DNA of 37,077 nt from Flavobacteriales bacterium UBA1959. Its GTDB lineage: Bacteria > Bacteroidota > Bacteroidia > Flavobacteriales_D > Sanyastnellaceae. Under the pieces are notes generated by a model. It was not told the origin of the DNA, searched no databases, and was given only the letters and a program-made list of their open reading frames with translations. Below, piece by piece: positions 1-8,156 of the stretch (the first letter of the stretch is position 1; each line of letters opens with the position of its first letter). A program made the translations under genes and the position numbers. The DNA lies in the NCBI GenBank assembly GCA_002336085.1, contig DDEH01000119.1, forward strand, positions 1 through 37,077, written 5' to 3'.

Positions 1-122
1 ACGGCATGCCCTTTGGTCGTGTCTGAAAAAAACTTCATGTCGTCACGCAACCGCCAAACCAAGTCGTTATCCCGACCGATTACACCGTTTTCAGCAACTG
101 CTACAATAATCGAAATATGCAT
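1..122 (-). CDS. folA: dihydrofolate reductase, N-terminal part (runs off the window)
   Basis: Only the first 40 codons are present. They read MHISIIVAVAENGVIGRDND and continue with LVWRLRDDMKFF and a TTKG stretch. This is the usual DHFR opening: a first beta strand, then the VIG.DN.L.W motif that contacts folate and NADPH, then the D.K.F helix. The enzyme reduces dihydrofolate to tetrahydrofolate in the cytoplasm. Thymidylate synthase, which produces dihydrofolate, lies 16 bases upstream on the same strand, so this is the common thyA-folA pair and probably one transcript. The start is the only ATG before the homology begins. The C-terminal three quarters, including most of the NADPH site, is outside the window. 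Confidence 0.93.
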   Translation of the reverse strand, partial: MHISIIVAVAENGVIGRDNDLVWRLRDDMKFFSDTTKGHA

Positions 123-138
123 CTAATTGCCTTGGGGG

Positions 139-933
139 TTAGACCGATATGGCTGCTTTAATATGCGGCATGGGGTCATAATTTTCCAGCTTAAAATCAT
201 CGTATGTAAAGGCAAACAAGTCTTTCACATCGGGATTCATCCACATGGTTGGCAATTTTCGCGGTGCACGCGCAAGCTGCTCACGGGCCTGTTCGACGTG
301 ATTGGCGTAAACGTGAACGTCTCCGAACGTATGCACGAATTCTCCTGGTTCCAAGCCACACACTTGAGCCATCATCATGGTGAGGAGCGCATACGAAGAT
401 ATATTAAACGGAACCCCCAAAAAGGTATCCGCCGAGCGCTGATACAACTGGCAGTTTAATCTTCCGTTGTCCACATGAAACTGAAACAAGCAATGGCATG
501 GAGGCAATGCCATGTCATCAATAAAGCTTGGATTCCATGCTGAAATTACGTGGCGCCTGGAATACGGATTGTTTTTGATTTGATCCACCAATTTCACAAT
601 TTGATCCGTGTGGGTGCCATCGGGATTGGGCCAACTGCGCCACTGGTAACCATATACCGGACCAAGATTGCCATCGTCATCTGCCCAATCATCCCAGATG
701 CGCACTCCATTTTCTTTGAGGTAGGCAATATTCGTGTCTCCTTTTAGAAACCACAACAATTCATGAATGATGGAACGAAGGTGTACTTTTTTCGTAGTCA
801 GCACCGGGAAACCGTCACTAAGGTCAAACCGCATTTGGTAACCAAAACAACCAATCGTGCCTGTCCCCGTGCGATCTTCCCGCAACGTTCCATTCGTAAG
901 AATGTGATCCAATAAATCCAAATATGCTCGCAT
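139..933 (-). CDS. thyA: thymidylate synthase
   Basis: This 264-residue ThyA has the same length and numbering as the E. coli enzyme. It methylates dUMP to dTMP, using methylenetetrahydrofolate as carbon donor and reductant. Visible key residues are R21 (phosphate binding), catalytic C146 in LPPCHC, the R126-R127 pair, D169 and N177 for the uracil ring, and H207/Y209 in GDVHVY. Nothing is missing. It is followed closely by folA, which recycles the dihydrofolate produced. The 76-base gap upstream and a -7-like box four bases before the ATG suggest its own promoter rather than read-through from the membrane-protein gene upstream. Confidence 0.98.
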   Translation of the reverse strand: MRAYLDLLDHILTNGTLREDRTGTGTIGCFGYQMRFDLSDGFPVLTTKKVHLRSIIHELLWFLKGDTNIAYLKENGVRIWDDWADDDGNLGPVYGYQWRSWPNPDGTHTDQIVKLVDQIKNNPYSRRHVISAWNPSFIDDMALPPCHCLFQFHVDNGRLNCQLYQRSADTFLGVPFNISSYALLTMMMAQVCGLEPGEFVHTFGDVHVYANHVEQAREQLARAPRKLPTMWMNPDVKDLFAFTYDDFKLENYDPMPHIKAAISV

Positions 934-937
934 GCAC

Positions 938-945
938 CGAAGATA
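938..945 (-). promoter_or_regulatory. candidate -7 element for thyA, 4 nt before the ATG
   Basis: On the minus strand the bases read TATCTTCG, then GTGC, then the thyA ATG. This is one mismatch from the Bacteroidota -7 consensus TAnnTTTG. I see no clear TTTG at the expected distance upstream. If used, transcription would begin at or next to the start codon, giving a leaderless mRNA. Confidence 0.45.
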
Positions 946-1009
946 TTTCAGATGCCGGAAGATTTAGCCACCCGTTGAAAAGGCGTGGAAAAAGTTCTGA
1001 AATAAAACG

Positions 1010-1804
1010 CTAGGTGAAATGGCGTCTCAACCAAGAAGAGTTAGCAGACCCTTGGGCAGACGTTCCCCATCGATAAAGTGCATTGATGAGCAGCAAATGC
1101 AATATCAACGCACCATGGAGAGGCAGAATGTACCAAGGCCAAGACAAATCCCAAACAAATGGATTATCTACCTTGGGAGCCTCCCACATGTACATGTAAT
1201 TCGCTGAGACTGCACCGGGATAGAAAGTGTTTAGCCCCCAATTAAAAACTCCAACGAACGTGGTCAAAACAGCAACCGATGCATAGGTCCAAATCCACCC
1301 CCATTTTGGGAAACGAAACCCGAAGGATTGAGCCATAATTATAGGCATGATTACAATCGAAGTATGCTTGAAGTAATAATCGAATAGTACCAGAGGCGCA
1401 TCCCCAATAGTCAGCTGAGGAGTGAGCAGCGCATGCACCCCTCCAATTGTGCCTGTGAAAGCGGAAAACATGAAAAGATTTTTGTTCTTGAAAAAACAAT
1501 TCAATCCCACCAAGGCATAATTAACGCCGCAGAGATGCAACGGTAAATTCCGATGCCATGACATGTCATGATTGGGATTGATAAAGCCATAAATTGGCAT
1601 GACTAAGTTCGCGATGATCAGAATGACTCCTGCTTTGCGCAAGGCTGCATCGCGGGACTTCTCGTCCAAGTAAGCAAACATTCTTACAACCAGGAAACCC
1701 ACTAGAATGCTTCCAATCATAAAGATCCAATAGCGGATCTCATTGGCATGAATAACAACGTCGTAACTGTTCAATGTATTCGGATAAAGTACTTTGCTGA
1801 TCAT
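1010..1804 (-). CDS. TIGR02206/YwaF-like polytopic membrane protein
   Basis: This is a hydrophobic protein of 264 residues with about six or seven membrane segments. The RNLPLHLC motif, followed by a loop and a histidine-containing segment, recalls the TIGR02206 (YwaF, TP0381-like) family of integral membrane proteins, whose biochemical role I do not know. I chose the ATG at 1804 (MISKVLYPN). The reading frame also extends nine codons to a TTG at 1831, but that extension adds no recognisable sequence. It lies 36 bases downstream of the mechanosensitive channel gene on the same strand and may be co-transcribed with it. The family call rests on the motif and topology only. Confidence 0.7.
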   Translation of the reverse strand: MISKVLYPNTLNSYDVVIHANEIRYWIFMIGSILVGFLVVRMFAYLDEKSRDAALRKAGVILIIANLVMPIYGFINPNHDMSWHRNLPLHLCGVNYALVGLNCFFKNKNLFMFSAFTGTIGGVHALLTPQLTIGDAPLVLFDYYFKHTSIVIMPIIMAQSFGFRFPKWGWIWTYASVAVLTTFVGVFNWGLNTFYPGAVSANYMYMWEAPKVDNPFVWDLSWPWYILPLHGALILHLLLINALYRWGTSAQGSANSSWLRRHFT

Positions 1805-1840
1805 TTGGCAGCGGGCCAATTTACAGCGCAAAAATCACAT

Positions 1841-2908
1841 TTAGAGTGAAATATTTTGGGTCCCCTCGTGAATAATGGTCTGCGTTGGAAATGCAAAATC
1901 CAATCCAGCCGAGTTGAAACGGTTCAGAATCTCCAAATTAACCATGCCTGGAGTCAAGCAAACATCAGCCTCTTTTCGGACGTAGTAAATGGCGCTCACG
2001 TTCAATGAAAAGTCACCAAAACCACTGAACCAAATCAGAGTGTCGTCTTCGGTTCCAATATGCTTCTCGACGATCTCCGTCAAGATTCCAATGGCTTCTT
2101 CAATTTTATTGGGAGCGGTGTCGTATGTGAGTCCCAGGTCCAACCGAATTTTCCGTGCGGGCTCCGCCGTGACATTTTCAACCAAGCTGTCCGTGAATTT
2201 GTGATTTGGGATGGTCACAATTCGTCCGGCGAGGGTCTTAATGCGGGTCGACCGGATGCCAATTTCCGTCACCGTTCCATCCACACCGGCAACCTGCACG
2301 CGGTCGCCCACCAAAAACGGTTGGTCGACAAATACCGTAATGCCTCCAAAAATATTTGCCACAAAATCCTTGGCCGCAAGACCCATGGCCAAGCCTCCAA
2401 TTCCGACGCCCGCCAGCAGCGCAGCGACATCATAGCCCGCATTATTGAGAGCCATAATGAATCCGAGAATCCAAACCGTGGAGCGGAGCGTTTTGCGCAA
2501 GATGGGAGCCACTTGGGACATCATTTGCGATGAAGATTTTTCCGCTGCCCCCATAAACAAATTGCCCAAGACACTATCCACAAGACGCGCTGCCATCCAA
2601 GTGACGTTCAATGCAACTGCAATGGAGAAGACGTGATCCATAAAGGCATCGGCATCCGCGCCAAAATGCAAGTGATCGTAACCGAACCACAGCCCCAACA
2701 GGACCACAGATAATGAAAGAGGCTCTTCCACTTGGTCCACGATTATGTCATCGAGTTTTGTCTCACTTTTCGCGGCCAGTGATTTCATCCTTCGGCTGAA
2801 CCATCGGTAAACCAGTCGACCGGCAATAACGCCTCCAAGTGCCCAAGCGAGAGCAATCAACCACTCCAATATCGGGTTGCCTAAAAAATCAGTGTCTAAA
2901 AATTCCAT
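1841..2908 (-). CDS. MscS-family small-conductance mechanosensitive channel
   Basis: A 355-residue channel that would release solutes on hypo-osmotic shock in the inner membrane. There are three or four N-terminal membrane helices. The pore-lining helix lies at about residues 162-190 and is rich in Gly/Ala (LLAGVGIGGLAMGLAAKDF), as in MscS TM3. It is followed by the beta domain (VFVDQPFLVGDRV, then IRSTRIKT and IPNHKFTDS) and a cytoplasmic alpha/beta domain. The frame is open for a further 118 codons upstream, but that extension is antisense to purK and looks nothing like a channel, so the start is the ATG at 2908 (MEFLDTDF). It is transcribed divergently from purK. Confidence 0.93.
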   Translation of the reverse strand: MEFLDTDFLGNPILEWLIALAWALGGVIAGRLVYRWFSRRMKSLAAKSETKLDDIIVDQVEEPLSLSVVLLGLWFGYDHLHFGADADAFMDHVFSIAVALNVTWMAARLVDSVLGNLFMGAAEKSSSQMMSQVAPILRKTLRSTVWILGFIMALNNAGYDVAALLAGVGIGGLAMGLAAKDFVANIFGGITVFVDQPFLVGDRVQVAGVDGTVTEIGIRSTRIKTLAGRIVTIPNHKFTDSLVENVTAEPARKIRLDLGLTYDTAPNKIEEAIGILTEIVEKHIGTEDDTLIWFSGFGDFSLNVSAIYYVRKEADVCLTPGMVNLEILNRFNSAGLDFAFPTQTIIHEGTQNISL

Positions 2909-2912
2909 GGAC

Positions 2913-2920
2913 CAAAAATG
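2913..2920 (-). promoter_or_regulatory. candidate -7 element for the MscS gene
   Basis: The minus strand reads CATTTTTG, then GTCC, then the ATG at 2908. This matches TAnnTTTG except for the first base. A TTTG lies 22 bases upstream of it. The element sits inside the 31-base gap shared with the divergent purK promoter. Confidence 0.35.
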
Positions 2921-2927
2921 GCGCGAA

Positions 2928-2935
2928 TATCTTTG
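2928..2935 (+). promoter_or_regulatory. candidate -7 element for purK, 4 nt before the ATG
   Basis: TATCTTTG is a perfect match to TAnnTTTG. CCCC follows and then the ATG at 2940. The position supports 2940 as the true purK start and predicts an mRNA with little or no leader. No convincing -33 TTTG is seen. Confidence 0.55.
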
Positions 2936-2939
2936 CCCC

Positions 2940-4115
2940 ATGCAAATTGGCACAAAAAACTCCTCAGACTTCGGTGTTTCATTCGGGCCATCCCTGCGCC
3001 TTGGGGTGTTGGGGGGTGGACAACTCGGTCGTATGATGATCCAATCCGCCGTCGATTTTGATGTCCGTGTAGAAGTCATGGACCCCAGTTCTGAGGCACC
3101 CTGCCGGCACCTTACGCCAAGGTTTGTGCAAGGTGACCTGCAAAATGCAGCAGATGTTGTGTCCTTCGGAACCGGGTTGGATGTGATCACCATTGAAATA
3201 GAGCATGTGTCCGTCGATGGATTGCGCCAATTGGAAGCCCAAGGCGTCCGTGTAATTCCCAAGCCCGATCACTTGGCCATCATCCAGGACAAGGGAAAGC
3301 AAAAAGCCTTTTTTGCTGAAAATGACATCCCCACTGCACCATTTGAATTGGTCAGTGGAGCGGCACATGTCCAACAGATGGGGTTGCCGATTGTGCAAAA
3401 AATGCGCAAAGGAGGATACGACGGAAAAGGGGTTGTTGTTCTCAAGTCGAAAGCGGATTTAAACAAGGCATTTGATGTCCCCAGTGTATTGGAGCATGCC
3501 GTGGATATCGAAAAGGAATTGAGTGTCATTGTAGCACGCAACAGTAGTGGTGAAATTCGATGCTTTCCTGTTGTGGAGTCCGTTTTCGATCCCGTCGCCA
3601 ATCTCGTGGACTATCTCATAGCGCCCGCGGCAATCACACCGCAACAGTCCCAAGATGCCGAAAACCTAGCCCGACGTATCGCCGACGCCATGGATTTCGA
3701 AGGCCTATTGGCGGTTGAGTTCTTTTTGAATCGCGAAGGAAATCTTCTAGTCAATGAAATTGCGCCTCGAACCCATAACAGCGGCCATCACACCATCGAG
3801 GCCAATCGCACTTCGCAATTTGAACAGCACCTTCGTGCCGTTTTAGACTTGCCGTTGGGCTCCACCGAAGCCCTATTTCCAGCCTCGGCGATGGTGAACC
3901 TAGTGGGCAGTTCGGATGCACATGGAACTCCTATCTATTCTGGTCTTGACGCTGCATTGAATGCTCCAGGTATTCATCCACATCTCTACGGGAAATCTTC
4001 TGTGAAACCGTTTCGGAAAATGGGCCACGTGACCATCACAGGACAAAGCCGCACCGAAGTAGTGAAAAGCGTCATGCAGATTCGTGAACAATTGGCAGTG
4101 AATGGAAAAGTTTAA
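2940..4115 (+). CDS. purK: 5-(carboxyamino)imidazole ribonucleotide synthase
   Basis: PurK is an ATP-grasp enzyme that joins bicarbonate to AIR, giving N5-CAIR in purine synthesis. The protein has 391 residues. GGGQLGRM at about 25-32 is the family's N-terminal signature. KMRKGGYDGKG (about residue 154) is the ATP-grasp glycine-rich loop. NEIAPRTHNSGHHT (about 272-286) carries the metal-binding and substrate residues. The frame is open upstream to 2877, but those codons overlap the mscS start and are not PurK-like. I take the ATG at 2940, which still leaves about 20 residues before the usual family start. purE is not in the window. ddl follows on the same strand after 53 bases. Confidence 0.96.
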   Translation: MQIGTKNSSDFGVSFGPSLRLGVLGGGQLGRMMIQSAVDFDVRVEVMDPSSEAPCRHLTPRFVQGDLQNAADVVSFGTGLDVITIEIEHVSVDGLRQLEAQGVRVIPKPDHLAIIQDKGKQKAFFAENDIPTAPFELVSGAAHVQQMGLPIVQKMRKGGYDGKGVVVLKSKADLNKAFDVPSVLEHAVDIEKELSVIVARNSSGEIRCFPVVESVFDPVANLVDYLIAPAAITPQQSQDAENLARRIADAMDFEGLLAVEFFLNREGNLLVNEIAPRTHNSGHHTIEANRTSQFEQHLRAVLDLPLGSTEALFPASAMVNLVGSSDAHGTPIYSGLDAALNAPGIHPHLYGKSSVKPFRKMGHVTITGQSRTEVVKSVMQIREQLAVNGKV

Positions 4116-4168
4116 TCAGGGAAAGCAAGCGCTGCTCCGGCGCCGAAATTTGACCTAGAATCGAGCCC

Positions 4169-5155
4169 ATGCCAAAGCCTCAAGCACTGATTGTATTCAC
4201 GGGCGGCTACTCCGGTGAAGCCGTCATCTCTCTAAAATCGTCAGCCATGGTGATGGCCCAGATTGATCGTGAACGATTTCTCCCCGTTCTAGTGCACATC
4301 AATCCCAGCGGTTGGTCAATAGAAAATGAAGCGACAGGTGAAAAAATCGCCACCAACCTAGAAACACTCAAAAACGATTCCCGGCAATTTATTGGTGCGT
4401 TCATCATGGTGCACGGAACCCCTGGAGAAGACGGAAAGCTACAAACTCTGCTCGATGCAGTCGGAATGCGTTATACCACTGGAAGTGCCGATTGCATGGC
4501 ATTGACCTTCAACAAAGGACGGACCAACACACTGTTATCCGCGCAAAAAATTGCCGTTGCCCACTCCGTGGAACTCGCTCATTCCGAGCCTTGGGACGCC
4601 TCATATATTGCCAAATCAGTTGGGATGCCTTGTTTTGTGAAGCCCAACGAAACCGGTTCCAGCATTGGAATTTCGCGGGCTGAGACCGTGGCAGAATTGG
4701 CTGGAGCCATTGCGCTCGCTCGTTCTGTAAGCACCCACGGAGTTTTAGTCGAGTCCTTGTTGGAAGGGCGAGAGTTTACGGTCGGCGTTGTACCCAATGA
4801 ACAAGGCCAACCAACGGTTTTGCCTGTCACAGAAATCACCACCGACCGATTGTTTTTTGACTACAAAGCCAAGTACCAAGGAGCATCGCAAGAAATCACT
4901 CCGGCACACATTCCAATTGAACAAAGCCAGGCAATCCAAGATCAAGCATTGGCTGTTTATCGTACCACCAAGTGCAGAGGCATGGCACGTGTGGACATGA
5001 TATGGACCGCCCCTGGGGTCGCTTCTGTCATTGAAGTAAATGGAGTACCGGGCTTCTCGGAAGTCAGCATCATACCGCAACAGGCGGAAAAGTCAGGGTT
5101 TTCAAAGATGAAACTAATCTCGAACATTATCGACAGCACACTGCTTGCGGATTGA
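4169..5155 (+). CDS. ddl: D-alanine--D-alanine ligase
   Basis: A 328-residue ATP-grasp ligase that makes the D-Ala-D-Ala dipeptide for peptidoglycan precursors in the cytoplasm. Seen in order: GGYSGE near the N-terminus (GG.S.E in the family, with the glutamate that binds the first D-Ala), HGTPGEDG at 82-89, FVKPNETGSSIGIS at 156-169 (ATP loop), REFTVGV, the omega-loop stretch FFDYKAKY, RGMARVDM, and VIEVNGVPGFSE with metal-ligand N291. The residue after that Asn is Gly where many homologues have Thr or Ser. It is separate from any mur cluster. Downstream it converges with ruvC across a 153-base gap. Confidence 0.95.
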   Translation: MPKPQALIVFTGGYSGEAVISLKSSAMVMAQIDRERFLPVLVHINPSGWSIENEATGEKIATNLETLKNDSRQFIGAFIMVHGTPGEDGKLQTLLDAVGMRYTTGSADCMALTFNKGRTNTLLSAQKIAVAHSVELAHSEPWDASYIAKSVGMPCFVKPNETGSSIGISRAETVAELAGAIALARSVSTHGVLVESLLEGREFTVGVVPNEQGQPTVLPVTEITTDRLFFDYKAKYQGASQEITPAHIPIEQSQAIQDQALAVYRTTKCRGMARVDMIWTAPGVASVIEVNGVPGFSEVSIIPQQAEKSGFSKMKLISNIIDSTLLAD

Positions 5156-5201
5156 ATCTGTCAACTGTTCCGGAGAATTAGACACAAAGAAGGCCACCCG
5201 A

Positions 5202-5285
5202 ATGGACAGCCCTCCCCTGTTGAATGAAAAACAAATTAACTCGTTGAAGCGTAGCTCCGGGTCTATCTACGAGGTGCCTAGATAA
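5202..5285 (+). CDS. possible 27-codon small ORF (speculative)
   Basis: Between the convergent ddl and ruvC genes an ATG opens 27 codons that begin MDSPPLLNEKQINSLKRSSG and end in VPR. The frame is also open upstream of the ATG into ddl. I recognise no family and see no convincing ribosome binding site or promoter. An open stretch of this size is easily random. I list it because it occupies most of an otherwise empty gap. Confidence 0.12.
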   Translation: MDSPPLLNEKQINSLKRSSGSIYEVPR

Positions 5286-5299
5286 AAGGTTACACCTTT
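5264..5299. terminator. two adjacent hairpins between convergent ddl and ruvC
   Basis: TATCTA (5264-5269) pairs with TAGATA (5279-5284) over a 9-nt loop. Immediately after, AAAGGT (5285-5290) pairs with ACCTTT (5294-5299) over TAC. An alternative stem, AGGTG (5272-5276) with CACCT (5293-5297), would exclude both. The position between two 3' ends suggests termination, but there is no T-run, so this is tentative. Confidence 0.3.
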
Positions 5300-5308
5300 C
5301 AAGAAAAG

Positions 5309-5890
5309 TCACGAACGGACGCGCTCGCCTTGGTCAGCTATGAATGCTTTCCATCCGCTGTACCCGGCTTGCATGCGTGGTGAGGACAATTGAAAATGAT
5401 GGCACAACGCCACCGCAAGTCCATCTGTCGCATCCAATTCTTTGGGCAGTTTCTCTATCGGAATTTGTAATGTTCGGGCGACCATAGCAGCAACCTGCTC
5501 CTTACTAGCCGCACCAGAACCTGTAATGGATTGCTTCACCTTTCTGGGAGCATATTCAGCAATGGGAATGCCCTTTGCCAGTGCAGCGGCCAAAGCCACT
5601 CCTTGAGCACGGCCGAGTTTGAGCATGGATTGCACGTTTTTTCCGAAAAAAGGTGCCTCCACCGCCATGTGGTCCGGCGCATGCGTTTCAATAAGCGCTG
5701 AGCATCGATCATAAATCCGCTTCAATTTGACCGCATGGTCCTTGTACTTTGACAAGTGTAACGCCCCCATCTCCACCAATTCAACGGACTTCCCACGAAC
5801 GCGAACCACGCCATACCCCATGATCGTTGTGCCAGGATCAATGCCGAGTATAATTTGCTCAGCGGGTTTTGACTTAGTGGTTGGTGACAT
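5309..5890 (-). CDS. ruvC: crossover junction endodeoxyribonuclease RuvC
   Basis: RuvC is the Holliday-junction resolvase that works with RuvAB in recombinational repair. The protein has 193 residues, slightly longer than the usual 170-180 because of short tails at both ends. The four catalytic acidic residues are in place: D18 in GIDPGT, E78 in AVEAPFF, and D153 and D156 in ELDATDG. GSGAASKEQV precedes the last pair as in the family. It is transcribed divergently from the flippase-like gene, with 40 bases between the start codons. ruvA and ruvB are not here, which is common in Bacteroidota. Confidence 0.97.
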   Translation of the reverse strand: MSPTTKSKPAEQIILGIDPGTTIMGYGVVRVRGKSVELVEMGALHLSKYKDHAVKLKRIYDRCSALIETHAPDHMAVEAPFFGKNVQSMLKLGRAQGVALAAALAKGIPIAEYAPRKVKQSITGSGAASKEQVAAMVARTLQIPIEKLPKELDATDGLAVALCHHFQLSSPRMQAGYSGWKAFIADQGERVRS

Positions 5891-5897
5891 CGCTCAA

Positions 5898-5911
5898 CGA
5901 AGGTACATTTG
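5898..5911. promoter_or_regulatory. overlapping divergent -7 elements for ruvC and the flippase-like gene
   Basis: On the plus strand TACATTTG (5904-5911) matches TAnnTTTG, with TTG at 5881-5883 about 20 bases upstream and the flippase ATG 19 bases downstream. On the minus strand TACCTTCG (5898-5905) lies 7 bases before the ruvC ATG. The two boxes share bases 5904-5905, so both polymerases could not occupy them at once. Confidence 0.45.
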
Positions 5912-5930
5912 GAAAAGCGTACCCCAACCG

Positions 5931-6980
5931 ATGAAATCGCCCCATTATCAACCGCAGAAACGAAAATGGCTGGCTTGGATTATTTCCTTGCTCGCACTGG
6001 CGGCAATCATGTGGCAGGTTTCCCATCACGAGGCCATCTCAGAGCAGTCTTTTCACTGGCTTCAGATCCTTCCCAAGGATCCGATTTTACTCGGTATTGT
6101 TGCTCTTCTAATTCCAATTAATTGGGGCATTGAAGCCGTCAAATGGCATCTCCTATTGGGTCGACAAAACCAATCCTTTGGCCATGCCTTTCGGACGGTG
6201 ATCGTGGGATCGACTTGGGGATTTTTAACTCCAAACCGAAGCGGAGATGCTGCCGGAAGGTTGGCTTTACTGCCCGCAAATCAAAGAACAATCGGGCTCC
6301 GAGCTTTTGGCTGGAGTGCGTGGGCACAAGGCGGAATGACACTGACATTCGGAGGTTTAGCCTGGGCATGGTGTTCTGAATTATTCGAAGCAGATCATGC
6401 CTCCAATTCAATGATGGGGATTCAAAAACTCCAAACGTTGATCGGCTTCAATTCAGTTTGGGCGATTCCCTCAGTGGCTATTTTGGGAGCGGCACTTTGG
6501 TGGATCCTTGGGTGGGCCAATGTGCAGTTTGGAAGTGCGGTATTGGGTAAATTGAGCCGACTATTTACTCGACCGAGTTGGATGGTGGACAACCCCCAAG
6601 GAACTTCCCCTGAAATGCGTAAAAAACTACCGCTCGTTGTCACTCTCAGCGGCGTTAGGTATGGAGTTTTCGCCACCCAATTCGTTTTTGGATTGTGGGC
6701 CTACGGATTTGCAGAAATGCCGCTCTTGATGCCTGCAATTGCGCTGGTTTACTGGGGAAATATGATCATTCCAACCGCTGCCCTCGCTGAAGTGGGAGTG
6801 CGAGAAGCGTTAATTGTAATGCTATTGCAACCCCAGCCTGAGATGACCGCGCCTCTTATAGCGGCCACCTTTTCCGTTTGGGCGCTAAACCTTGTTGTGC
6901 CTGCAGCCATTGGCGCCTTCATCGGCCCCAATTTACTGGAATATTCAGAGTCAAAACCTGCGCCCTCCCATGAGCACTAG
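5931..6980 (+). CDS. flippase-like membrane protein (UPF0104 / LPG synthase TM region-like)
   Basis: A 349-residue inner-membrane protein with about eight hydrophobic helices. The pattern WGFLTPNRSGDAAGR, followed later by a WGNMIIPTAALAEVGVREA stretch, matches the membrane domain shared by bacterial LPG synthases (MprF) and AglD-like UPF0104 proteins. Members are thought to handle lipid-linked substrates, but the specific cargo is unknown. The frame extends upstream into antisense ruvC; the ATG at 5931 (MKSPHYQP) begins just before the first helix and is the natural start. The GT2 glycosyltransferase gene overlaps its end by 11 bases, so the two proteins are probably made together. Confidence 0.8.
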   Translation: MKSPHYQPQKRKWLAWIISLLALAAIMWQVSHHEAISEQSFHWLQILPKDPILLGIVALLIPINWGIEAVKWHLLLGRQNQSFGHAFRTVIVGSTWGFLTPNRSGDAAGRLALLPANQRTIGLRAFGWSAWAQGGMTLTFGGLAWAWCSELFEADHASNSMMGIQKLQTLIGFNSVWAIPSVAILGAALWWILGWANVQFGSAVLGKLSRLFTRPSWMVDNPQGTSPEMRKKLPLVVTLSGVRYGVFATQFVFGLWAYGFAEMPLLMPAIALVYWGNMIIPTAALAEVGVREALIVMLLQPQPEMTAPLIAATFSVWALNLVVPAAIGAFIGPNLLEYSESKPAPSHEH

Positions 6981-8115
6981 CATCGGAATGGAAGGCTGGA
7001 ACACCGTTTTTGCATCCGTGCCGCTGGCGTTGACTTTTCTCAGCATCTTGATTTATGCGGTGCACGTAATCAAATGGCTGCAGCGATTGCCATCTCGCAC
7101 AGATGAAGCAGTTGGAGCGGCTGATACTTCTCATCGAATAACGGTGGTAATTCCATGCCGAGATGAAGCCAAGCGTCTTCCTCTGCTGTTACAGGACTTA
7201 GCAAAACAAACATTGCCGGTGGAAGTCCTGGTTGTGGATGACCACAGTTCTGACGGAACCCGTGCGGCGGCGGAAGCAGAAGGGGTAACTTGCATTGACC
7301 ACCCCGGCCAAGGGAAAAAATCGGCCTTGAAGCATGCCCATTTCCGCGTCAAAACCTCCTGGATGGCAACATTAGACGCTGATGTAAGAATCGGAAACAA
7401 CTGGGCCCAATCCATGACAAGAATCATCGCGAATTGCCCATCTGAACGGGAAAATCCCGTCCATGCCATTCTCGGGACCGTTCGCATTAAGGCAAATGCC
7501 AGATCGCCCTGGCAGCGTTTTCAAGCGCTAGAATATGGCTGCATGACAACGTGGATAGAAGGTGGCGTGCACGGCACAGAACTAGCCATGGGCAGCGGTG
7601 CTAATAGCCTGTACCGCACCGACTCGTATCCCGCCTCAAATTTGCACGAAGATCAAGCATCAGGTGACGATGCGTATGCCTTATTGGCCATCAAAAACAA
7701 CAAAGGACGAATCCGCTGGAATCATTCGGCCGAGGGTTACGCGACCACTAAACCGGCAAAGCAATGGTCAGACTTGTGGAATCAACGGGCTCGTTGGGCC
7801 TCCAAAACGGGAGTGGAATCTGACAGGGAGACAAAAATAGTGGGCCTAATCATAGCTGCAGTTCATCTGGGCCTCGCAATTTCATTGATAGGCGCCATCG
7901 TATTTGGCGGGATGCTTGGCTATGGGTTCTTATCAGCCATTGCACTGAAAACGTTCATCGATCAAAAATTAATTTCAACAGCCGCTCATCGCTACGAATT
8001 GAGTGTGAAAGCTGGGGATCGTCTTTTATTTCCCTGGCGCTATGCAGGACTCGTTTGGGGAGCTTGGTGGTATCTGTTGCGCGGACGTGTGCAATGGAAA
8101 GGTCGTCGATTGTAA
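6970..8115 (+). CDS. membrane-anchored family 2 glycosyltransferase
   Basis: A 381-residue GT-A enzyme. It has an N-terminal membrane anchor (about residues 13-35), then VVIPCRDEAKRL, the nucleotide-binding VVDDHSSDGT (88-97), the metal-binding TLDADVR (134-140), acceptor-site GDD at 232-234 and QRARW at 272-276, followed by two or three C-terminal helices. This architecture is typical of processive or lipid-linked sugar transferases. Donor and acceptor cannot be told from sequence. The start is the ATG at 6970; one at 6988 is also possible. The 11-base overlap with the flippase-like gene suggests a shared lipid-glycan task. Confidence 0.88.
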   Translation: MSTSIGMEGWNTVFASVPLALTFLSILIYAVHVIKWLQRLPSRTDEAVGAADTSHRITVVIPCRDEAKRLPLLLQDLAKQTLPVEVLVVDDHSSDGTRAAAEAEGVTCIDHPGQGKKSALKHAHFRVKTSWMATLDADVRIGNNWAQSMTRIIANCPSERENPVHAILGTVRIKANARSPWQRFQALEYGCMTTWIEGGVHGTELAMGSGANSLYRTDSYPASNLHEDQASGDDAYALLAIKNNKGRIRWNHSAEGYATTKPAKQWSDLWNQRARWASKTGVESDRETKIVGLIIAAVHLGLAISLIGAIVFGGMLGYGFLSAIALKTFIDQKLISTAAHRYELSVKAGDRLLFPWRYAGLVWGAWWYLLRGRVQWKGRRL

Positions 8116-8156
8116 TTTGCCACCACAAAGAACATTTTTATCCCGCCCAGACACCC

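Noticed and set aside
2877..2939. Longer purK start (TTG at 2877 or ATG at 2907)
   Set aside because: Those codons overlap the mscS start region and the -7 box at 2928-2935; PurK homology begins only after 2940.
2909..3262. 118-codon N-terminal extension of the MscS frame on the minus strand
   Set aside because: It is antisense to purK, lacks channel-like sequence, and the ATG at 2908 sits at the proper start of the first membrane helix.
5727..5930. Upstream extension of the flippase-like reading frame
   Set aside because: It lies antisense inside ruvC and has no hydrophobic or family pattern; the ATG at 5931 is better placed.
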